From Paracoccus alkanivorans (GTDB lineage: Bacteria > Pseudomonadota > Alphaproteobacteria > Rhodobacterales > Rhodobacteraceae), in NCBI RefSeq assembly GCF_003697785.1, contig NZ_QOKZ01000015.1, positions 1-43,974 on the forward strand: a stretch of 43,974 nucleotides of DNA, read 5' to 3'. Below the pieces are notes generated by a model that saw only the letters and a program-made list of their open reading frames with translations, had not been told where the DNA came from and searched no databases. The translations under genes were made by a program, and so were the position numbers. Shown piece by piece: positions 33,047 to 41,879 of this stretch (position 1 is its first letter; each line of letters starts with the position of its first letter).

Positions 33047-34368
33047 GCCACACCCCCGATTATGAAGCGCTTCCAGGCGTCGAACTGGTTGCGCATCTGC
33101 CGTTCGGTCGTGCCGTTCAGCACGGCCTCTTGCGACAGATCCTCGCCCTCTTCGTAGAGCCGCTGGATATTCACCCATTCAAGCCCGTCGGCCATCAGCC
33201 CCTCCTGTGCGCGCTCATACATCTCCAGATCGTCATGCCCGACCATCGAGGTCGGCGCGTTGATCATCCGGTTATACATCGCGGTGCGGGCGACAAGCTG
33301 GTCGGGGGCGCCGTCCAGCCGGAAGATCCAGCTTTCCACCAGCGTCTTGTCGGCGGCCAGCGGGATGAAGTTACGCAATTGCTGGATCGGACCCTTGATC
33401 ATGATATTGGGGAAATAGACCGTGTTATGCCGGTTCTCGCCCAGTATTTCCCTGGCGCGATCCTCTCCGTAAGCCTCGGTCATCGACTCGAAATAGCCGG
33501 GGATCGCCGAGTAGTCCGAATGGATCGAATGATGCACCCCGGTATGGCCATGCCCGTTGGGCCATGTGCGGATGCCCATGTTCTCAAAGAATTCATAGGG
33601 CGACATGAAGGGCGCGATGATTTCCATCGCCGGGGGCGTGGGCGTGTCCTCAGTCTTGTCCATCGACTCCCAGATCTTCACGGCGGTGCCGGCGCTGGAT
33701 TCATGCGCGACCATCGGGTGACAGGTGTCGGTCTGGTTCTCGACCAGCATCTTCCAGTTGCAGCGATGCATGTAGCGCAGCGGTGCTCCCGCCACCGTCA
33801 GGCTGCCCACCGGCGAGCGGTCCACCATGTTGTCCAGCGACGACAGCGAGTCGCCGAAGAAATCGTCGAACCCGATCCCCTCGCGCGCCAGCCGGGCAAA
33901 GATGAAGCCGCGGTAATTATGCCATGCGCCCACCGCGGCCAGACCCTTGGCGGCCTCGGTTCCCTCCAGACCGGTGCCCTGGTAGCCCTTTTTCAGCGGA
34001 ATCGCGAGCAGGCAGCCATCGGTCTTGAAGGACCATGCGTGATAGGGGCAGCGAAAGAACTTGCCGGTATTGCCCGCCTTGTCGATGACGATCTTGGTGC
34101 CCTTGTGCGGGCAGCGGTTATACAGCACCTTGATCTCGCCATCCGAATGCCGGACCTGCAACAGCGGCTGGTCGCCGATCTGCGCGGTGATGTAGTCGCC
34201 GGGATTGGGGGTCTGGCTTTCATGGCCGACATAGACCCAGCAATTGGGGAACAGGTGGCGCATTTCCAGCCGGAAGATCCCGGGGCTGGTATAGACGTCG
34301 CGATGCACCTGTTCGGGCCGGATCACGCGGTCGATGACCTCGTGGATCTGTTGCGTTTCATCGGTCAT
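33043..34368 (-). CDS. Rieske non-heme-iron oxygenase large (alpha) subunit
   Basis: About 441 residues. The Rieske [2Fe-2S] ligands are Cys86 and His88 (CPHKG) and Cys107 and His110 (CPYHAW). The mononuclear iron site is in ENQTDTCHPMVAHESS, with Asp214, His217 and His222, plus an acidic residue probably in VGHDDLEMYERAQ. ATG at 34368 after GGGGAGAAG. It is encoded just downstream of its reductase (32 bases) and upstream of its beta subunit. Substrate cannot be read from motifs; the cluster suggests indole-3-acetate oxidation to dioxindole-3-acetate, as proposed for iad-type auxin degraders. Confidence 0.93.
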   Translation of the reverse strand: MTDETQQIHEVIDRVIRPEQVHRDVYTSPGIFRLEMRHLFPNCWVYVGHESQTPNPGDYITAQIGDQPLLQVRHSDGEIKVLYNRCPHKGTKIVIDKAGNTGKFFRCPYHAWSFKTDGCLLAIPLKKGYQGTGLEGTEAAKGLAAVGAWHNYRGFIFARLAREGIGFDDFFGDSLSSLDNMVDRSPVGSLTVAGAPLRYMHRCNWKMLVENQTDTCHPMVAHESSAGTAVKIWESMDKTEDTPTPPAMEIIAPFMSPYEFFENMGIRTWPNGHGHTGVHHSIHSDYSAIPGYFESMTEAYGEDRAREILGENRHNTVYFPNIMIKGPIQQLRNFIPLAADKTLVESWIFRLDGAPDQLVARTAMYNRMINAPTSMVGHDDLEMYERAQEGLMADGLEWVNIQRLYEEGEDLSQEAVLNGTTERQMRNQFDAWKRFIIGGVA

Positions 34369-34400
34369 TTGCTTCTCCCCCTGTTTTCCCCTGCGCGTCG

Positions 34401-35393
34401 TCAGAGGTCCAGCTTGAGCCGGGGCGACAAGGCCCGGCTGACACAGATCTGCATGACATCCCCGGCGGCGCGCTCGGCCTCGGACAGCACCACGTCGCGG
34501 TGATCGGGCGTGCCCTCCAGCACGGCGGTCTGGCAGATCCCGCAATCGCCGCGCTGGCAATCATAGACGATATCGAGGCCGTTTTCTTCCAGCACCTCGA
34601 TGATGGTCAGGCCCGGCGGCACGGTAAAGACCTGCCCGGTCGAGGCGATCTCGATCTCGAAGGGGCTGTCGCCGGCCTCTGGTTCGGGCGTGTCGAACAG
34701 CTCGGTATGGATGCGTTCGGGGGTGAAGCCCGCCGCCTCTGCCGCCTGCCGCGTGGCGTCGATCATCGGGCGCGGGCCGCAGACATAGACATGCGTGCCC
34801 GGTGCCGCCGCCGCGACCAGATCGGCGACCGGCAAGGGGCCGCCCGCCTCGTCATCGCGATGCAGCGCGATCCGCGTGCCATGTGTGCCCGTCAGGTGAT
34901 CGGCATAGGCGGCAACCGCCGCCGAGCGGGCCGCGTAATGCATCTGCCAGTCCCGTTCGCCGCGCGCCAGCGCCATTGCCATCGAGACCAGCGGCGTCAC
35001 CCCGATCCCCCCGGCCAGCAAGAGCGCCGGCGCCTCCCCGTCATCCAGCGGGAAATCGTTCTGCGGACCGCGCGCGGTGATCCGGTCGCCAACGGCCAGC
35101 TCATGCATCCATTTGGAGCCGCCCGCACCGGCATCGTCGCGGCGGATTGCCAGCAGGTATTCCTCCGGGTTTTCGACATCACTGCCAAGGTCGATCAATG
35201 AATATGCATTCGTATTTCCGCCGGGCAGAACCACCCGGATATGCGCCCCGGCATCATAGGCGGGCAGTTTTCCGCCATCCGCCGGGACCAGTGCAATCTC
35301 GCGGATGCCTTCGCCCGGATCGGCGATTCGCTTGACGGTCAGTTCAAGCTCTTGACCAGAGGATCCAGTGGGGGAGGGCTGTGTCGTCGGCAT
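34401..35393 (-). CDS. Oxygenase reductase with C-terminal [2Fe-2S] ferredoxin (PDR/VanB type)
   Basis: Passes electrons from NAD(P)H via flavin and [2Fe-2S] to the Rieske oxygenase. About 330 residues. Flavin-binding barrel at about 20-105, where the usual RxYS motif reads NAYSL (Arg replaced by Asn); NAD domain with LLLAGGIGVTPLVSMA and VYVCGPRPMIDA; plant-type ferredoxin domain with CQRGDCGICQ and a fourth Cys in MQICVSRA. I chose the ATG at 35393 (MPTTQPSPTG), preceded by AGGA, over an upstream GTG. First gene of the oxygenase operon, divergent from TRAP system 2. The NAYSL codons contain the shared AT-rich motif. Confidence 0.92.
   Translation of the reverse strand: MPTTQPSPTGSSGQELELTVKRIADPGEGIREIALVPADGGKLPAYDAGAHIRVVLPGGNTNAYSLIDLGSDVENPEEYLLAIRRDDAGAGGSKWMHELAVGDRITARGPQNDFPLDDGEAPALLLAGGIGVTPLVSMAMALARGERDWQMHYAARSAAVAAYADHLTGTHGTRIALHRDDEAGGPLPVADLVAAAAPGTHVYVCGPRPMIDATRQAAEAAGFTPERIHTELFDTPEPEAGDSPFEIEIASTGQVFTVPPGLTIIEVLEENGLDIVYDCQRGDCGICQTAVLEGTPDHRDVVLSEAERAAGDVMQICVSRALSPRLKLDL
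35198..35210 (-). promoter_or_regulatory. Intragenic copy of the AATGCATATTCAT motif in the reductase gene
   Basis: AATGCATATTCAT on the minus strand is identical over 13 bases to 35510-35522 in the divergent promoter. It is built from low-GC codons (AAT GCA TAT TCA) that are rare in this gene. About 185 bp inside the gene from its start; a possible auxiliary operator. Confidence 0.45.
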
Positions 35394-35508
35394 TGTCCGA
35401 TCCTGTTGGCGTTGCACAATTTCCTGCGCTGGCTGGCGATTTCGGGACCGCCTTGTTTCAGAAACTATGAAATATCATGCAATCTCCTGTCAATCTTTAA
35501 ACTTAAAA

Positions 35509-35524
35509 AAATGCATATTCATAT
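35509..35524. promoter_or_regulatory. Candidate MarR operator in the divergent oxygenase / TRAP 2 promoter
   Basis: AAATGCATATTCATAT lies in the AT-rich 200-bp region between the divergent reductase and dctP genes. It shares the core AATGCATATT with 26614-26629 (inverse) and 39132-39147. Confidence 0.6.
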
Positions 35525-35593
35525 TTTTCTTGCGTGAAGGGGGCGATTGGTGAGAGGCTTTGCGGAAAAGAATCGTCAACCGGGAGCCACCAC

Positions 35594-36622
35594 ATGAAGC
35601 ATTTCAACACCCGCCTTCTGGCAGCCGCCGCCGCCCTGTGCCTGTCGGCGCTGCCCTCGTTTGCGCAGGACGTGACCTTGCGTCTTTCCAACTGGCTGCC
35701 GGTGTCGCATCCGGTGGTCAAGGACATCATGATGCCCTGGGCCGAGCAGGTGAAGGAAGCGACAGAGGGGCGGGTCGAGGTTCAGATCCTCGACGCGCCA
35801 CTGGGCCCGCCACCCGCGCATTTCGACCTTGTGTCGTCGGGCGCGGCCGACATCGCCTTTTCGGCGCATAGCTATACGCCCGGACGCTTTACCCTGACCC
35901 AGCTTGCCGAGCTGCCTTTCCTGACCCCCAGTTCCGAGGCGAACTCTGTCGCCTTCTGGCGGGTTTGGGAGAATATGCTGGCCGAGCAGAACGAACATGC
36001 CGGGGTCAAGGTGCTGGCGCTGTTCGGGCATGGGCCGGGGCAGCTTTTCACCACCTCGAAACCGGTCAGCCCGGTCTCGGGGCTTGAGGGGGCCAAGATC
36101 CGCGTCGCGGGCGAGGTGACGGATCAGCTTGTCGGGAATCTCGGCATGGTCTCGGTCCAGGCGCCCTCCTCGGAAAGCTACGAGTTGCTGCATAACGGCG
36201 TCGCCGACGGGATCGTGTTTCCCTATGAATCCGTGCCCTTCTTCAAGCTGGACGATACGGTGAAACAGGCACTGACCGTCGATGGCGGCATGTATAACGT
36301 GTCCTTCTTCATGGTCATGAACCAGGCGCGCTATGACAGCCTGTCAGAGGCCGACCGGGCCGCGATCGACAAGGTCTCGGGCGAGGCGCTGGTGCGCATG
36401 GCGGGCAAGGCATGGGACGCCGCCGACAAGGCCGGGCGCGAGGCGATGGAGGGCAAGGTCGCCTTCACCCCCGCCGAGGGTGATGACCTGGCAGCGCTGC
36501 AGGCGGCGTCGGATTCGATCTACGCTTCGGTGCGCGGGAAATACGAGGCCAAGGGCGTCGATTTCGACGCGGCGCTGGAGATGTTCAAATCCGAGATCGA
36601 GAAAGTGCAGGCCGGGGAATGA
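35594..36622 (+). CDS. dctP: TRAP transporter solute-binding protein DctP (system 2)
   Basis: About 342 residues. Signal peptide MKHFNTRLLAAAAALCLSALPSFA followed by QDVTLRLSNWLPVSHPVVKDIMMPW. The DctP core includes DLVSSGAADIAFSAHSYTPGRF, the arginine loop SGLEGAKIRVAGEVTDQLVGNLGMVSVQ and ELLHNGVADGIVFPYE. The ATG at 35594 is the signal-peptide start; the frame is open further upstream without resemblance. It heads a plus-strand unit with dctQ, dctM and a MarR gene, divergent from the oxygenase operon, which suggests co-regulated substrate uptake. Confidence 0.93.
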   Translation: MKHFNTRLLAAAAALCLSALPSFAQDVTLRLSNWLPVSHPVVKDIMMPWAEQVKEATEGRVEVQILDAPLGPPPAHFDLVSSGAADIAFSAHSYTPGRFTLTQLAELPFLTPSSEANSVAFWRVWENMLAEQNEHAGVKVLALFGHGPGQLFTTSKPVSPVSGLEGAKIRVAGEVTDQLVGNLGMVSVQAPSSESYELLHNGVADGIVFPYESVPFFKLDDTVKQALTVDGGMYNVSFFMVMNQARYDSLSEADRAAIDKVSGEALVRMAGKAWDAADKAGREAMEGKVAFTPAEGDDLAALQAASDSIYASVRGKYEAKGVDFDAALEMFKSEIEKVQAGE

Positions 36623-37098
36623 CGGCCGAGCAGTTGCGCGCGGGCATGCGAACCGTCACCGCGGTTCTTCTGGGCGTGCTGCTGATCGCCCTGACCGCAG
36701 TGACGGTGGTGGACGTGGCCGGCCGCTATCTGTTCAACAGCCCGCTTTCCGGCGGCACCGAGCTGACCGAGCTTCTGGTCATGGCCGTCGTTTTCGCCGG
36801 GCTGCCCGCCATCACGCTGGATGACGGCCATGTCACCGCCGATCTGCTCACCCAGCATTTCAGCCCGACCGGAAAGGAATGGCAGCTTTTCTGCGCCCGT
36901 ATCCTGTCCGCCGCCGCGCTGGCCCTGGGGGCGTGGCAACTGTGGCAGCACGGGTTGCGGCTGGCCAGCTACAACCAGACCACGCTCTATCTGAAGATCC
37001 CGATGGGGCCGGTGGCGCAGTTTGCCGCCGTGATCTGCGCGGCCTCGGCGGTGATGGTGCTGGCAATGGCGCTGCTGCGCGTCCGCCGGGCCGATTGA
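36619..37098 (+). CDS. dctQ: TRAP transporter small permease DctQ (system 2)
   Basis: About 159 residues with four hydrophobic helices. The conserved DctQ region reads ELTELLVMAVVFAGLPAITLDDGHVTADLLTQHF. The ATG overlaps the dctP stop (ATGA), so translation is coupled. The large permease follows after 33 bases. Confidence 0.92.
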   Translation: MTAEQLRAGMRTVTAVLLGVLLIALTAVTVVDVAGRYLFNSPLSGGTELTELLVMAVVFAGLPAITLDDGHVTADLLTQHFSPTGKEWQLFCARILSAAALALGAWQLWQHGLRLASYNQTTLYLKIPMGPVAQFAAVICAASAVMVLAMALLRVRRAD

Positions 37099-37131
37099 GC
37101 GCGATTTTCATGCGGTTTGCAGGGAGGTAAC

Positions 37132-38418
37132 ATGGACTGGCCCTTCGGGATGGCGATCCTGTTCGCGATACTGTTTCTGGGGATCCCCATCGGGTTCTCG
37201 CTGCTGCTGGTCGGTCTTGTCGGCATTTCCAGCATCATCGGCCTGCAGCCCGCCCTGTCCATGCTGGGGCAGATCTTTTTCGACACGGCCCGCAGCTATT
37301 CCCTGTCGGTGGTGCCGCTCTTTCTGCTGATGGGCAATTTCATCGTGCAATCGGGCGTCGCCGACGAGATCTATGACGCCGCCAATGCATGGCTGCGGCA
37401 CCGCAAGGGCGGGCTGGCCATGGCGACCGTGGTGGCCTGCGGCGGCTTCGGCTCGGTCTGCGGCTCGTCGCTGGCGACGGCGGCGACGATGGGCAAGATC
37501 GCGCTGCCCGCGATGCGGCGGCATGGCTATTCCGACAGTCTCGCCACCGGCAGTATCGCGGCGGGCGGCACGCTTGGCATCATCATCCCGCCATCGGTCA
37601 TCCTGGTGATCTACGGTATCCTGACCCAGCAGGATATCGGCAAGCTGTTCCTCGCCGGCATCATCCCCGGCCTGCTCGGGGTGATCGGCTACATGATCGC
37701 CGTCCGGATCTCGTTGTGGATGCGGCCCGAGCGGCTGACCGAGATGCCCCCGCTGTCGCTGCGCGAGCGGGTTCTGGCGCTGCGCGGCGTGTTTCCCGCG
37801 CTGATGCTGTTCCTTTTCGTGTTGGGCGGCATCTACCTGGGCGTCTTCACCGCGACCGAGGCGGCGGGCATGGGCGCGGGCGGGGCGATCCTGCTGACGG
37901 CGCTGCGCGGCAAGCTGACGGCAAGGGCCACGCTGACCACGCTGTTCGATTCGGGCAAGACCACGGCGGCGATGTTCTTCATCCTGATGGGGGCGCTGTA
38001 TTTCATGAATTACGTGAACCTGTCGGGCCTATCCTCGGATATCAAGAACGGGATCCTGTCGCTGGACATGCCGCCCCTTGGCGTCCTGCTGATGATCTCG
38101 GTCCTGCTGCTGGTGCTGGGCGCGCTTTTGGAGAGCCTGTCCATGGTGACGCTGGTGGTGCCGGTGCTGTTCCCGATCGTCACCTCGCTTGGCATCGATC
38201 CGATCTGGTTCGGCATCTTCATCGTCGTGGCCGCCGAGCTGAGCTATATCACCCCGCCGATGGGAATGAATGTCTTCGTGCTGCGGGTGGTCGCGCGCGA
38301 GGTGCCTGTGGGGCAGATATTCCGCGGCGTGACGCCTTTCGTGCTGATGGATATCGTCAGGCTGCTGTTGCTGCTGCTGTTTCCGGCATTGGCACTGGTC
38401 ATTCCGAACTCGATGTAG
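37132..38418 (+). CDS. dctM: TRAP transporter large permease DctM (system 2)
   Basis: About 428 residues. DctM motifs: LSVVPLFLLMGNFIVQSGV, CGGFGSVCGSSLATAATMGKIALPAM, GSIAAGGTLGIIIPPSVILVIYG and AAELSYITPPMGMNVFVL. ATG at 37132 after GGGAGG. The MarR gene begins three bases after its stop, so the regulator is in the transporter operon. Confidence 0.94.
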   Translation: MDWPFGMAILFAILFLGIPIGFSLLLVGLVGISSIIGLQPALSMLGQIFFDTARSYSLSVVPLFLLMGNFIVQSGVADEIYDAANAWLRHRKGGLAMATVVACGGFGSVCGSSLATAATMGKIALPAMRRHGYSDSLATGSIAAGGTLGIIIPPSVILVIYGILTQQDIGKLFLAGIIPGLLGVIGYMIAVRISLWMRPERLTEMPPLSLRERVLALRGVFPALMLFLFVLGGIYLGVFTATEAAGMGAGGAILLTALRGKLTARATLTTLFDSGKTTAAMFFILMGALYFMNYVNLSGLSSDIKNGILSLDMPPLGVLLMISVLLLVLGALLESLSMVTLVVPVLFPIVTSLGIDPIWFGIFIVVAAELSYITPPMGMNVFVLRVVAREVPVGQIFRGVTPFVLMDIVRLLLLLLFPALALVIPNSM

Positions 38419-38421
38419 TCA

Positions 38422-38919
38422 ATGGATCGGATGAGCGATCACGAGCGCGATAAGCCCGAGACCGGGGAGCCTTTCCTGGCCGATTACCTGCAATTCCTGC
38501 TGGCCACGGCCAGCGGGCTGGCAAGCCACAGCTTCCACGTGCAGGCTGCTGCCGCAGGCGTGTCGGTCGCGGAATGGCGGGTGCTCGCCTGCCTGAGCGA
38601 TTGCGACGGCCAGTCGGTGACCGAGCTGGCCCGGCTGGCGCAGATGGAGCAGTCGCGCCTGACGCGGGTGATCGAGCGGATGGACAATCGCGGCCATGTC
38701 ACCCGCAAGCGTTGCCGAGACGACCGGCGCAAGGTTCATGTCTGGCTGACCGGGCAGGGCGCGGGGATCGCCCGCGACCTCGTTGCCCGCGCCAGGGCAC
38801 ATGAGACGGAGTTCATCGAAAGCTGCCTGAGCCCGGCCGAGGGGCGGCGTCTCAAGGCATTGCTGGTCAAGCTGATCGAGCGCGCCGGCAAGGGCAAGGT
38901 CCACGCAATCCGCCGCTGA
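38422..38919 (+). CDS. MarR family transcriptional regulator 1
   Basis: About 165 residues. Winged helix-turn-helix VTELARLAQMEQSRLTRVIERMDNRGHVTRKR with the wing RDDRRKVHVWLTGQG (the conserved D-x-R of MarR). Such proteins are usually repressors relieved by an aromatic or phenolic ligand. It is encoded three bases after dctM of system 2 with no clear ribosome binding site, so expression may be coupled to the transporter. ATG at 38422; an ATG at 38431 is also possible. Confidence 0.92.
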   Translation: MDRMSDHERDKPETGEPFLADYLQFLLATASGLASHSFHVQAAAAGVSVAEWRVLACLSDCDGQSVTELARLAQMEQSRLTRVIERMDNRGHVTRKRCRDDRRKVHVWLTGQGAGIARDLVARARAHETEFIESCLSPAEGRRLKALLVKLIERAGKGKVHAIRR

Positions 38920-38933
38920 GATGCTTGCGGTTT

Positions 38934-39016
38934 GCGTTCCGTCGCCGGACGGTCTTTCGAACCGGCGGCGCGCGCGGCTGGCGATCCCCGGCCAGGTATT
39001 TGGACAAAGGAGAAGG
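38934..39016 (+). repeat. Dispersed palindromic intergenic element, copy 7 (diverged)
   Basis: GCGTTCCGTCGCCGGACGG ... TCGAACCGGCGGCGCG ... GGTATTTGGACAAAGGAGAAGGGAGG. The head is mutated relative to other copies but the tail is clear. Lies 15 bases after MarR 1. Confidence 0.65.
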
Positions 39017-39125
39017 GAGGTATCGGCATGCAGCGTGTTCGATGCATCCATTTTCATTCAATGCTGCCGAAAGTGGAGTTGTGAGTGCGAAAACATAGCC
39101 CGATTTGCTTTGTGAATTGTCCAAA

Positions 39126-39152
39126 TTTATTTGCAAATGCATATTTATATGG
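39126..39152. promoter_or_regulatory. Candidate MarR operator and promoter of MarR 2 / oxidoreductase operon
   Basis: TGCAAATGCATATTTA at 39132-39147, exactly repeated (inverse) at 26614-26629, followed by TATGG to form CATAT-TT-ATATG. TTGTCC (39117-39122) with a 17-bp spacer to CATATT (39140-39145) could be the -35/-10 pair, so a bound repressor would block the promoter. Confidence 0.55.
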
Positions 39153-39195
39153 TAAGCCGAACAGCATGCCGGGCGACTGAAGGAGGACCGTTGTC

Positions 39196-39678
39196 ATGAC
39201 CGAAGACGATACTCGCGATATCGGCGGCCATCCCCGTCTTGGCGAGATCGGGCTTGGGAATTTCGCGCCCTACCTGATGAACCGGATCATGGGCCGCTAT
39301 AATGCCTCGTTGCGCGACGAGATGGCGAGGCTGGGGCTCAGCACGCCCAAGATGCGCGCATTGGCGGTGCTGTCGGTCATCGACGGGCCGCTGATCCGCG
39401 AGTTGGCCATCTATGCCGTGGTGGAACAGTCCACCCTGTCGCGCGCGCTGGATCAGCTTGTCGGCGACGGGCTGGTTCGGCGCGTGCAGGATGCAAGCGA
39501 CAGCCGCGCGACGCGGGTCTATCTGACCGAGGCGGGGCGGGCGGATTTCGACCGGCTATGGCCGCATATGGCCGCGGCAGAGGCCGAGATGTTCCGGGGC
39601 GTCCCCGACGAGGACAAGCGCGTCTTCGTGGGCACCTTGCAGAAGGTTCTGAAAAACATACGCAAACACGAGATCTGA
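39196..39678 (+). CDS. MarR family transcriptional regulator 2
   Basis: About 160 residues. Helix-turn-helix LIRELAIYAVVEQSTLSRALDQLVGDGLVRR and wing DASDSRATRVYLTEAGRADF. Distinct from MarR 1. Its own promoter carries the shared AATGCATATT motif, fitting autoregulation, and the downstream oxidoreductase genes are in the same direction 53 bases later. Auxin-degradation loci of the iad type are known to be controlled by MarR repressors, which fits the proposed role. ATG at 39196 after AGGAGGACC. Confidence 0.92.
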   Translation: MTEDDTRDIGGHPRLGEIGLGNFAPYLMNRIMGRYNASLRDEMARLGLSTPKMRALAVLSVIDGPLIRELAIYAVVEQSTLSRALDQLVGDGLVRRVQDASDSRATRVYLTEAGRADFDRLWPHMAAAEAEMFRGVPDEDKRVFVGTLQKVLKNIRKHEI

Positions 39679-39731
39679 TCCCGGGCCACGGCAGGCCCGG
39701 CCCGCTCGTGCGTAGCCGAAGGAGAAGGAAG

Positions 39732-41879
39732 ATGGCGGAGCGATCGTTCAAGGCCGAGGTCAGGCATCTGCGCCTCGGCGAGGGAGAGCGCTTTACCGGC
39801 GAAGGCATCCTGGCCATCACCAAGGCGCTGCTGGAAAACGGCGTCGGCTATGTCGGCGGCTACCAGGGCGCGCCGATCAGCCACCTGATGGATGTCCTGG
39901 CCGATGCCGAGGAATTGCTGTCCGAACTCGGCGTCCGTTTCGAGGCCAATGCGAACGAGGCGGCGGCGGCGGCGATGCTGGCCGCGTCCGTGCATTACCC
40001 GATCCGGGGGGCGGTGACCTTCAAGGGCTCGGTCGGGGTGAATGTCGCGTCGGATGCGCTGGCGAACCTGGCCTCGTCGGGCGTGAATGGCGGGGCGCTG
40101 GTGATCGTGGGCGAGGATTACGGCGAAGGCTCCTCGATCATGCAGGAGCGGACCCACGCATTCGCGATGAAGTCGCAATTCTGGCTGCTGGACCCGCGCC
40201 CCAACCTGCCCTCGATCGTCAAGGCGGTGGGCGACGGGTTCGAGCTGTCCGAGGCGTCGAACACGCCGGTCATGCTGATGGTGCGGATCCGGTCCTGCCA
40301 CGTGACCGGCAGTTTCCCGACCCGCGACAATCGCCGCCCCAACCTGACCGTCCGCGAGGCGCTGTCCAATCCGCAATCGGATTTCTCGCGCGTGGTGCTG
40401 CCGCCGATGAGCTTCGCGCATGAGCAGGACAAGATCGACAACCGCCGCCCCGCCGCTGAAGCCTATATCCGCGATCACAAGCTGAACGAGGTTTTCGGCC
40501 CGCGCGAGGCGCCTGTCGGGCTGGTCCTGCAGGGCGGCATGTATAACAGCGTGATCCGCGCGCTGCAGCGGCTTGGCCTGGCCGATATCCATGGCGACAG
40601 CCGGGTGCCGCTCTACGTGCTGAACGTCACCTATCCGCTGGTTCCCGACGAGTTCCTGTCCTTCTGCGAGGGCAAGGAGCAGGTGCTGATTATCGAGGAG
40701 GGGCAGCCGGAATTCATCGAGCAGCAGCTTGCCACCTGTCTTTACCGTGCCGGATCGGCGGTCAAGCTGCGCGGCAAGGATATCCTGCCGATGGCCGGGG
40801 AATATACCGGGCAGGTGATGCTGGACGGGATCGGCCGGTTCCTGCGCGAGGCCGCGCCCGGCATCCTGCCCGCCCAGGTCCTGGCCCCGAATGAGGAACG
40901 CCCACCGCTTCCCGATCTGTCCAAGACCGTGCCGATCCGTCCGCCCGGTTTCTGCACCGGCTGCCCCGAGCGCCCCATTTTCGCGGCGATGAAGCTGGTC
41001 CAGCGCGAGACCGGCAAGCTGCAGATCTCGGCCGATATCGGCTGCCATCTCTTTGCCGCGCTGCCGCCTTTCGAGATCGGCGGGGCGACCATGGGCTACG
41101 GCCTTGGCCCCGCAGCGAATGCCGCTTTCGACGGCGGGGGAGAGCGCAGGCCGGTGGCGATCATCGGCGATGGCGGGTTCTGGCATAACGGGCTGTCATC
41201 CAGCTTCACCAACATGGCCTTCAACAAGTCCGATGGCGTGGCGGTGATCGTCGATAACTACTATTCCGCCGCGACAGGTGGGCAGGACGTGATGTCGTCC
41301 CGCGCGGACAATCCCACGAAATCCACGCAGAATCCCATTTCCAAGGCGCTGAAGGGGATCGGTATCAACTGGATCCGGCAGGTCGATCGCACCTATGATG
41401 TCGGCCGGATGCGCGACGTGCTGCGCGAGGCGCTGACCACGGATGCGCCGGGGCCGCGCGTCATCGTCGCCTCGTCGGAATGCATGCTGAACCGGCAGCG
41501 CCGGGAAAAGCCGCAGCGGGCGCAGGCGATCCGCGATGGCCGCCGGGTCGAGGCGCCGCGCTTCGGCGTGGATGAGGATGTCTGCACCGGCGATCACGCC
41601 TGTATCCGGCTGTCGGGCTGCCCCTCGCTCGGGCTGAAGCGGCTGGACGATCCGTTGCGCGACGACCCGGTCGCCTCGATCGATCAAAGCTGCGTCGGTT
41701 GCGGCAATTGCGGCGAGGTGGCGGATGCCGCCGTGCTCTGCCCGTCCTTCTATCGCGCCGATGTCATCCACAACCCCCGCAAATGGGAGACCCGGCTGGC
41801 CCGGTTCCGCGCCCGCATCATCGGCTGGCTGCAGGCCCGCCGCGATGCCAGCCGCCTGACATTCGAGGCCCAGCCATGA
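39732..41879 (+). CDS. Indolepyruvate:ferredoxin oxidoreductase-like alpha subunit
   Basis: Family reaction: 2-oxoacid plus CoA to acyl-CoA plus CO2, with electrons to ferredoxin. About 715 residues. N-terminal pyrimidine-binding domain (GYVGGYQGAPISHLMDVL, RFEANANEAAAAAMLAAS); FCTGCPERPIFAAM near 406; thiamine-diphosphate motif GDGGFWHNGL...VDNYYSAATGG near 478-512. The C-terminal ferredoxin region is odd: VCTGDHACIRLSGCPS is not the regular CxxCxxC, while SCVGCGNC...LCPS looks normal. ATG at 39732 after AAGGAGAAGGAAG. In this cluster the best substrate is isatinate (2-aminophenylglyoxylate), giving 2-aminobenzoyl-CoA; arylpyruvates are the alternative. Confidence 0.88.
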   Translation: MAERSFKAEVRHLRLGEGERFTGEGILAITKALLENGVGYVGGYQGAPISHLMDVLADAEELLSELGVRFEANANEAAAAAMLAASVHYPIRGAVTFKGSVGVNVASDALANLASSGVNGGALVIVGEDYGEGSSIMQERTHAFAMKSQFWLLDPRPNLPSIVKAVGDGFELSEASNTPVMLMVRIRSCHVTGSFPTRDNRRPNLTVREALSNPQSDFSRVVLPPMSFAHEQDKIDNRRPAAEAYIRDHKLNEVFGPREAPVGLVLQGGMYNSVIRALQRLGLADIHGDSRVPLYVLNVTYPLVPDEFLSFCEGKEQVLIIEEGQPEFIEQQLATCLYRAGSAVKLRGKDILPMAGEYTGQVMLDGIGRFLREAAPGILPAQVLAPNEERPPLPDLSKTVPIRPPGFCTGCPERPIFAAMKLVQRETGKLQISADIGCHLFAALPPFEIGGATMGYGLGPAANAAFDGGGERRPVAIIGDGGFWHNGLSSSFTNMAFNKSDGVAVIVDNYYSAATGGQDVMSSRADNPTKSTQNPISKALKGIGINWIRQVDRTYDVGRMRDVLREALTTDAPGPRVIVASSECMLNRQRREKPQRAQAIRDGRRVEAPRFGVDEDVCTGDHACIRLSGCPSLGLKRLDDPLRDDPVASIDQSCVGCGNCGEVADAAVLCPSFYRADVIHNPRKWETRLARFRARIIGWLQARRDASRLTFEAQP

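Noticed and set aside
30852..35393. Carnitine catabolism (CntAB-type oxygenase, carnitine-CoA-like ligase)
   Set aside because: A separate beta subunit, the isatin-hydrolase-like gene and the indolepyruvate-oxidoreductase-like pair fit an indolic route better; the ligase resemblance alone is weak.
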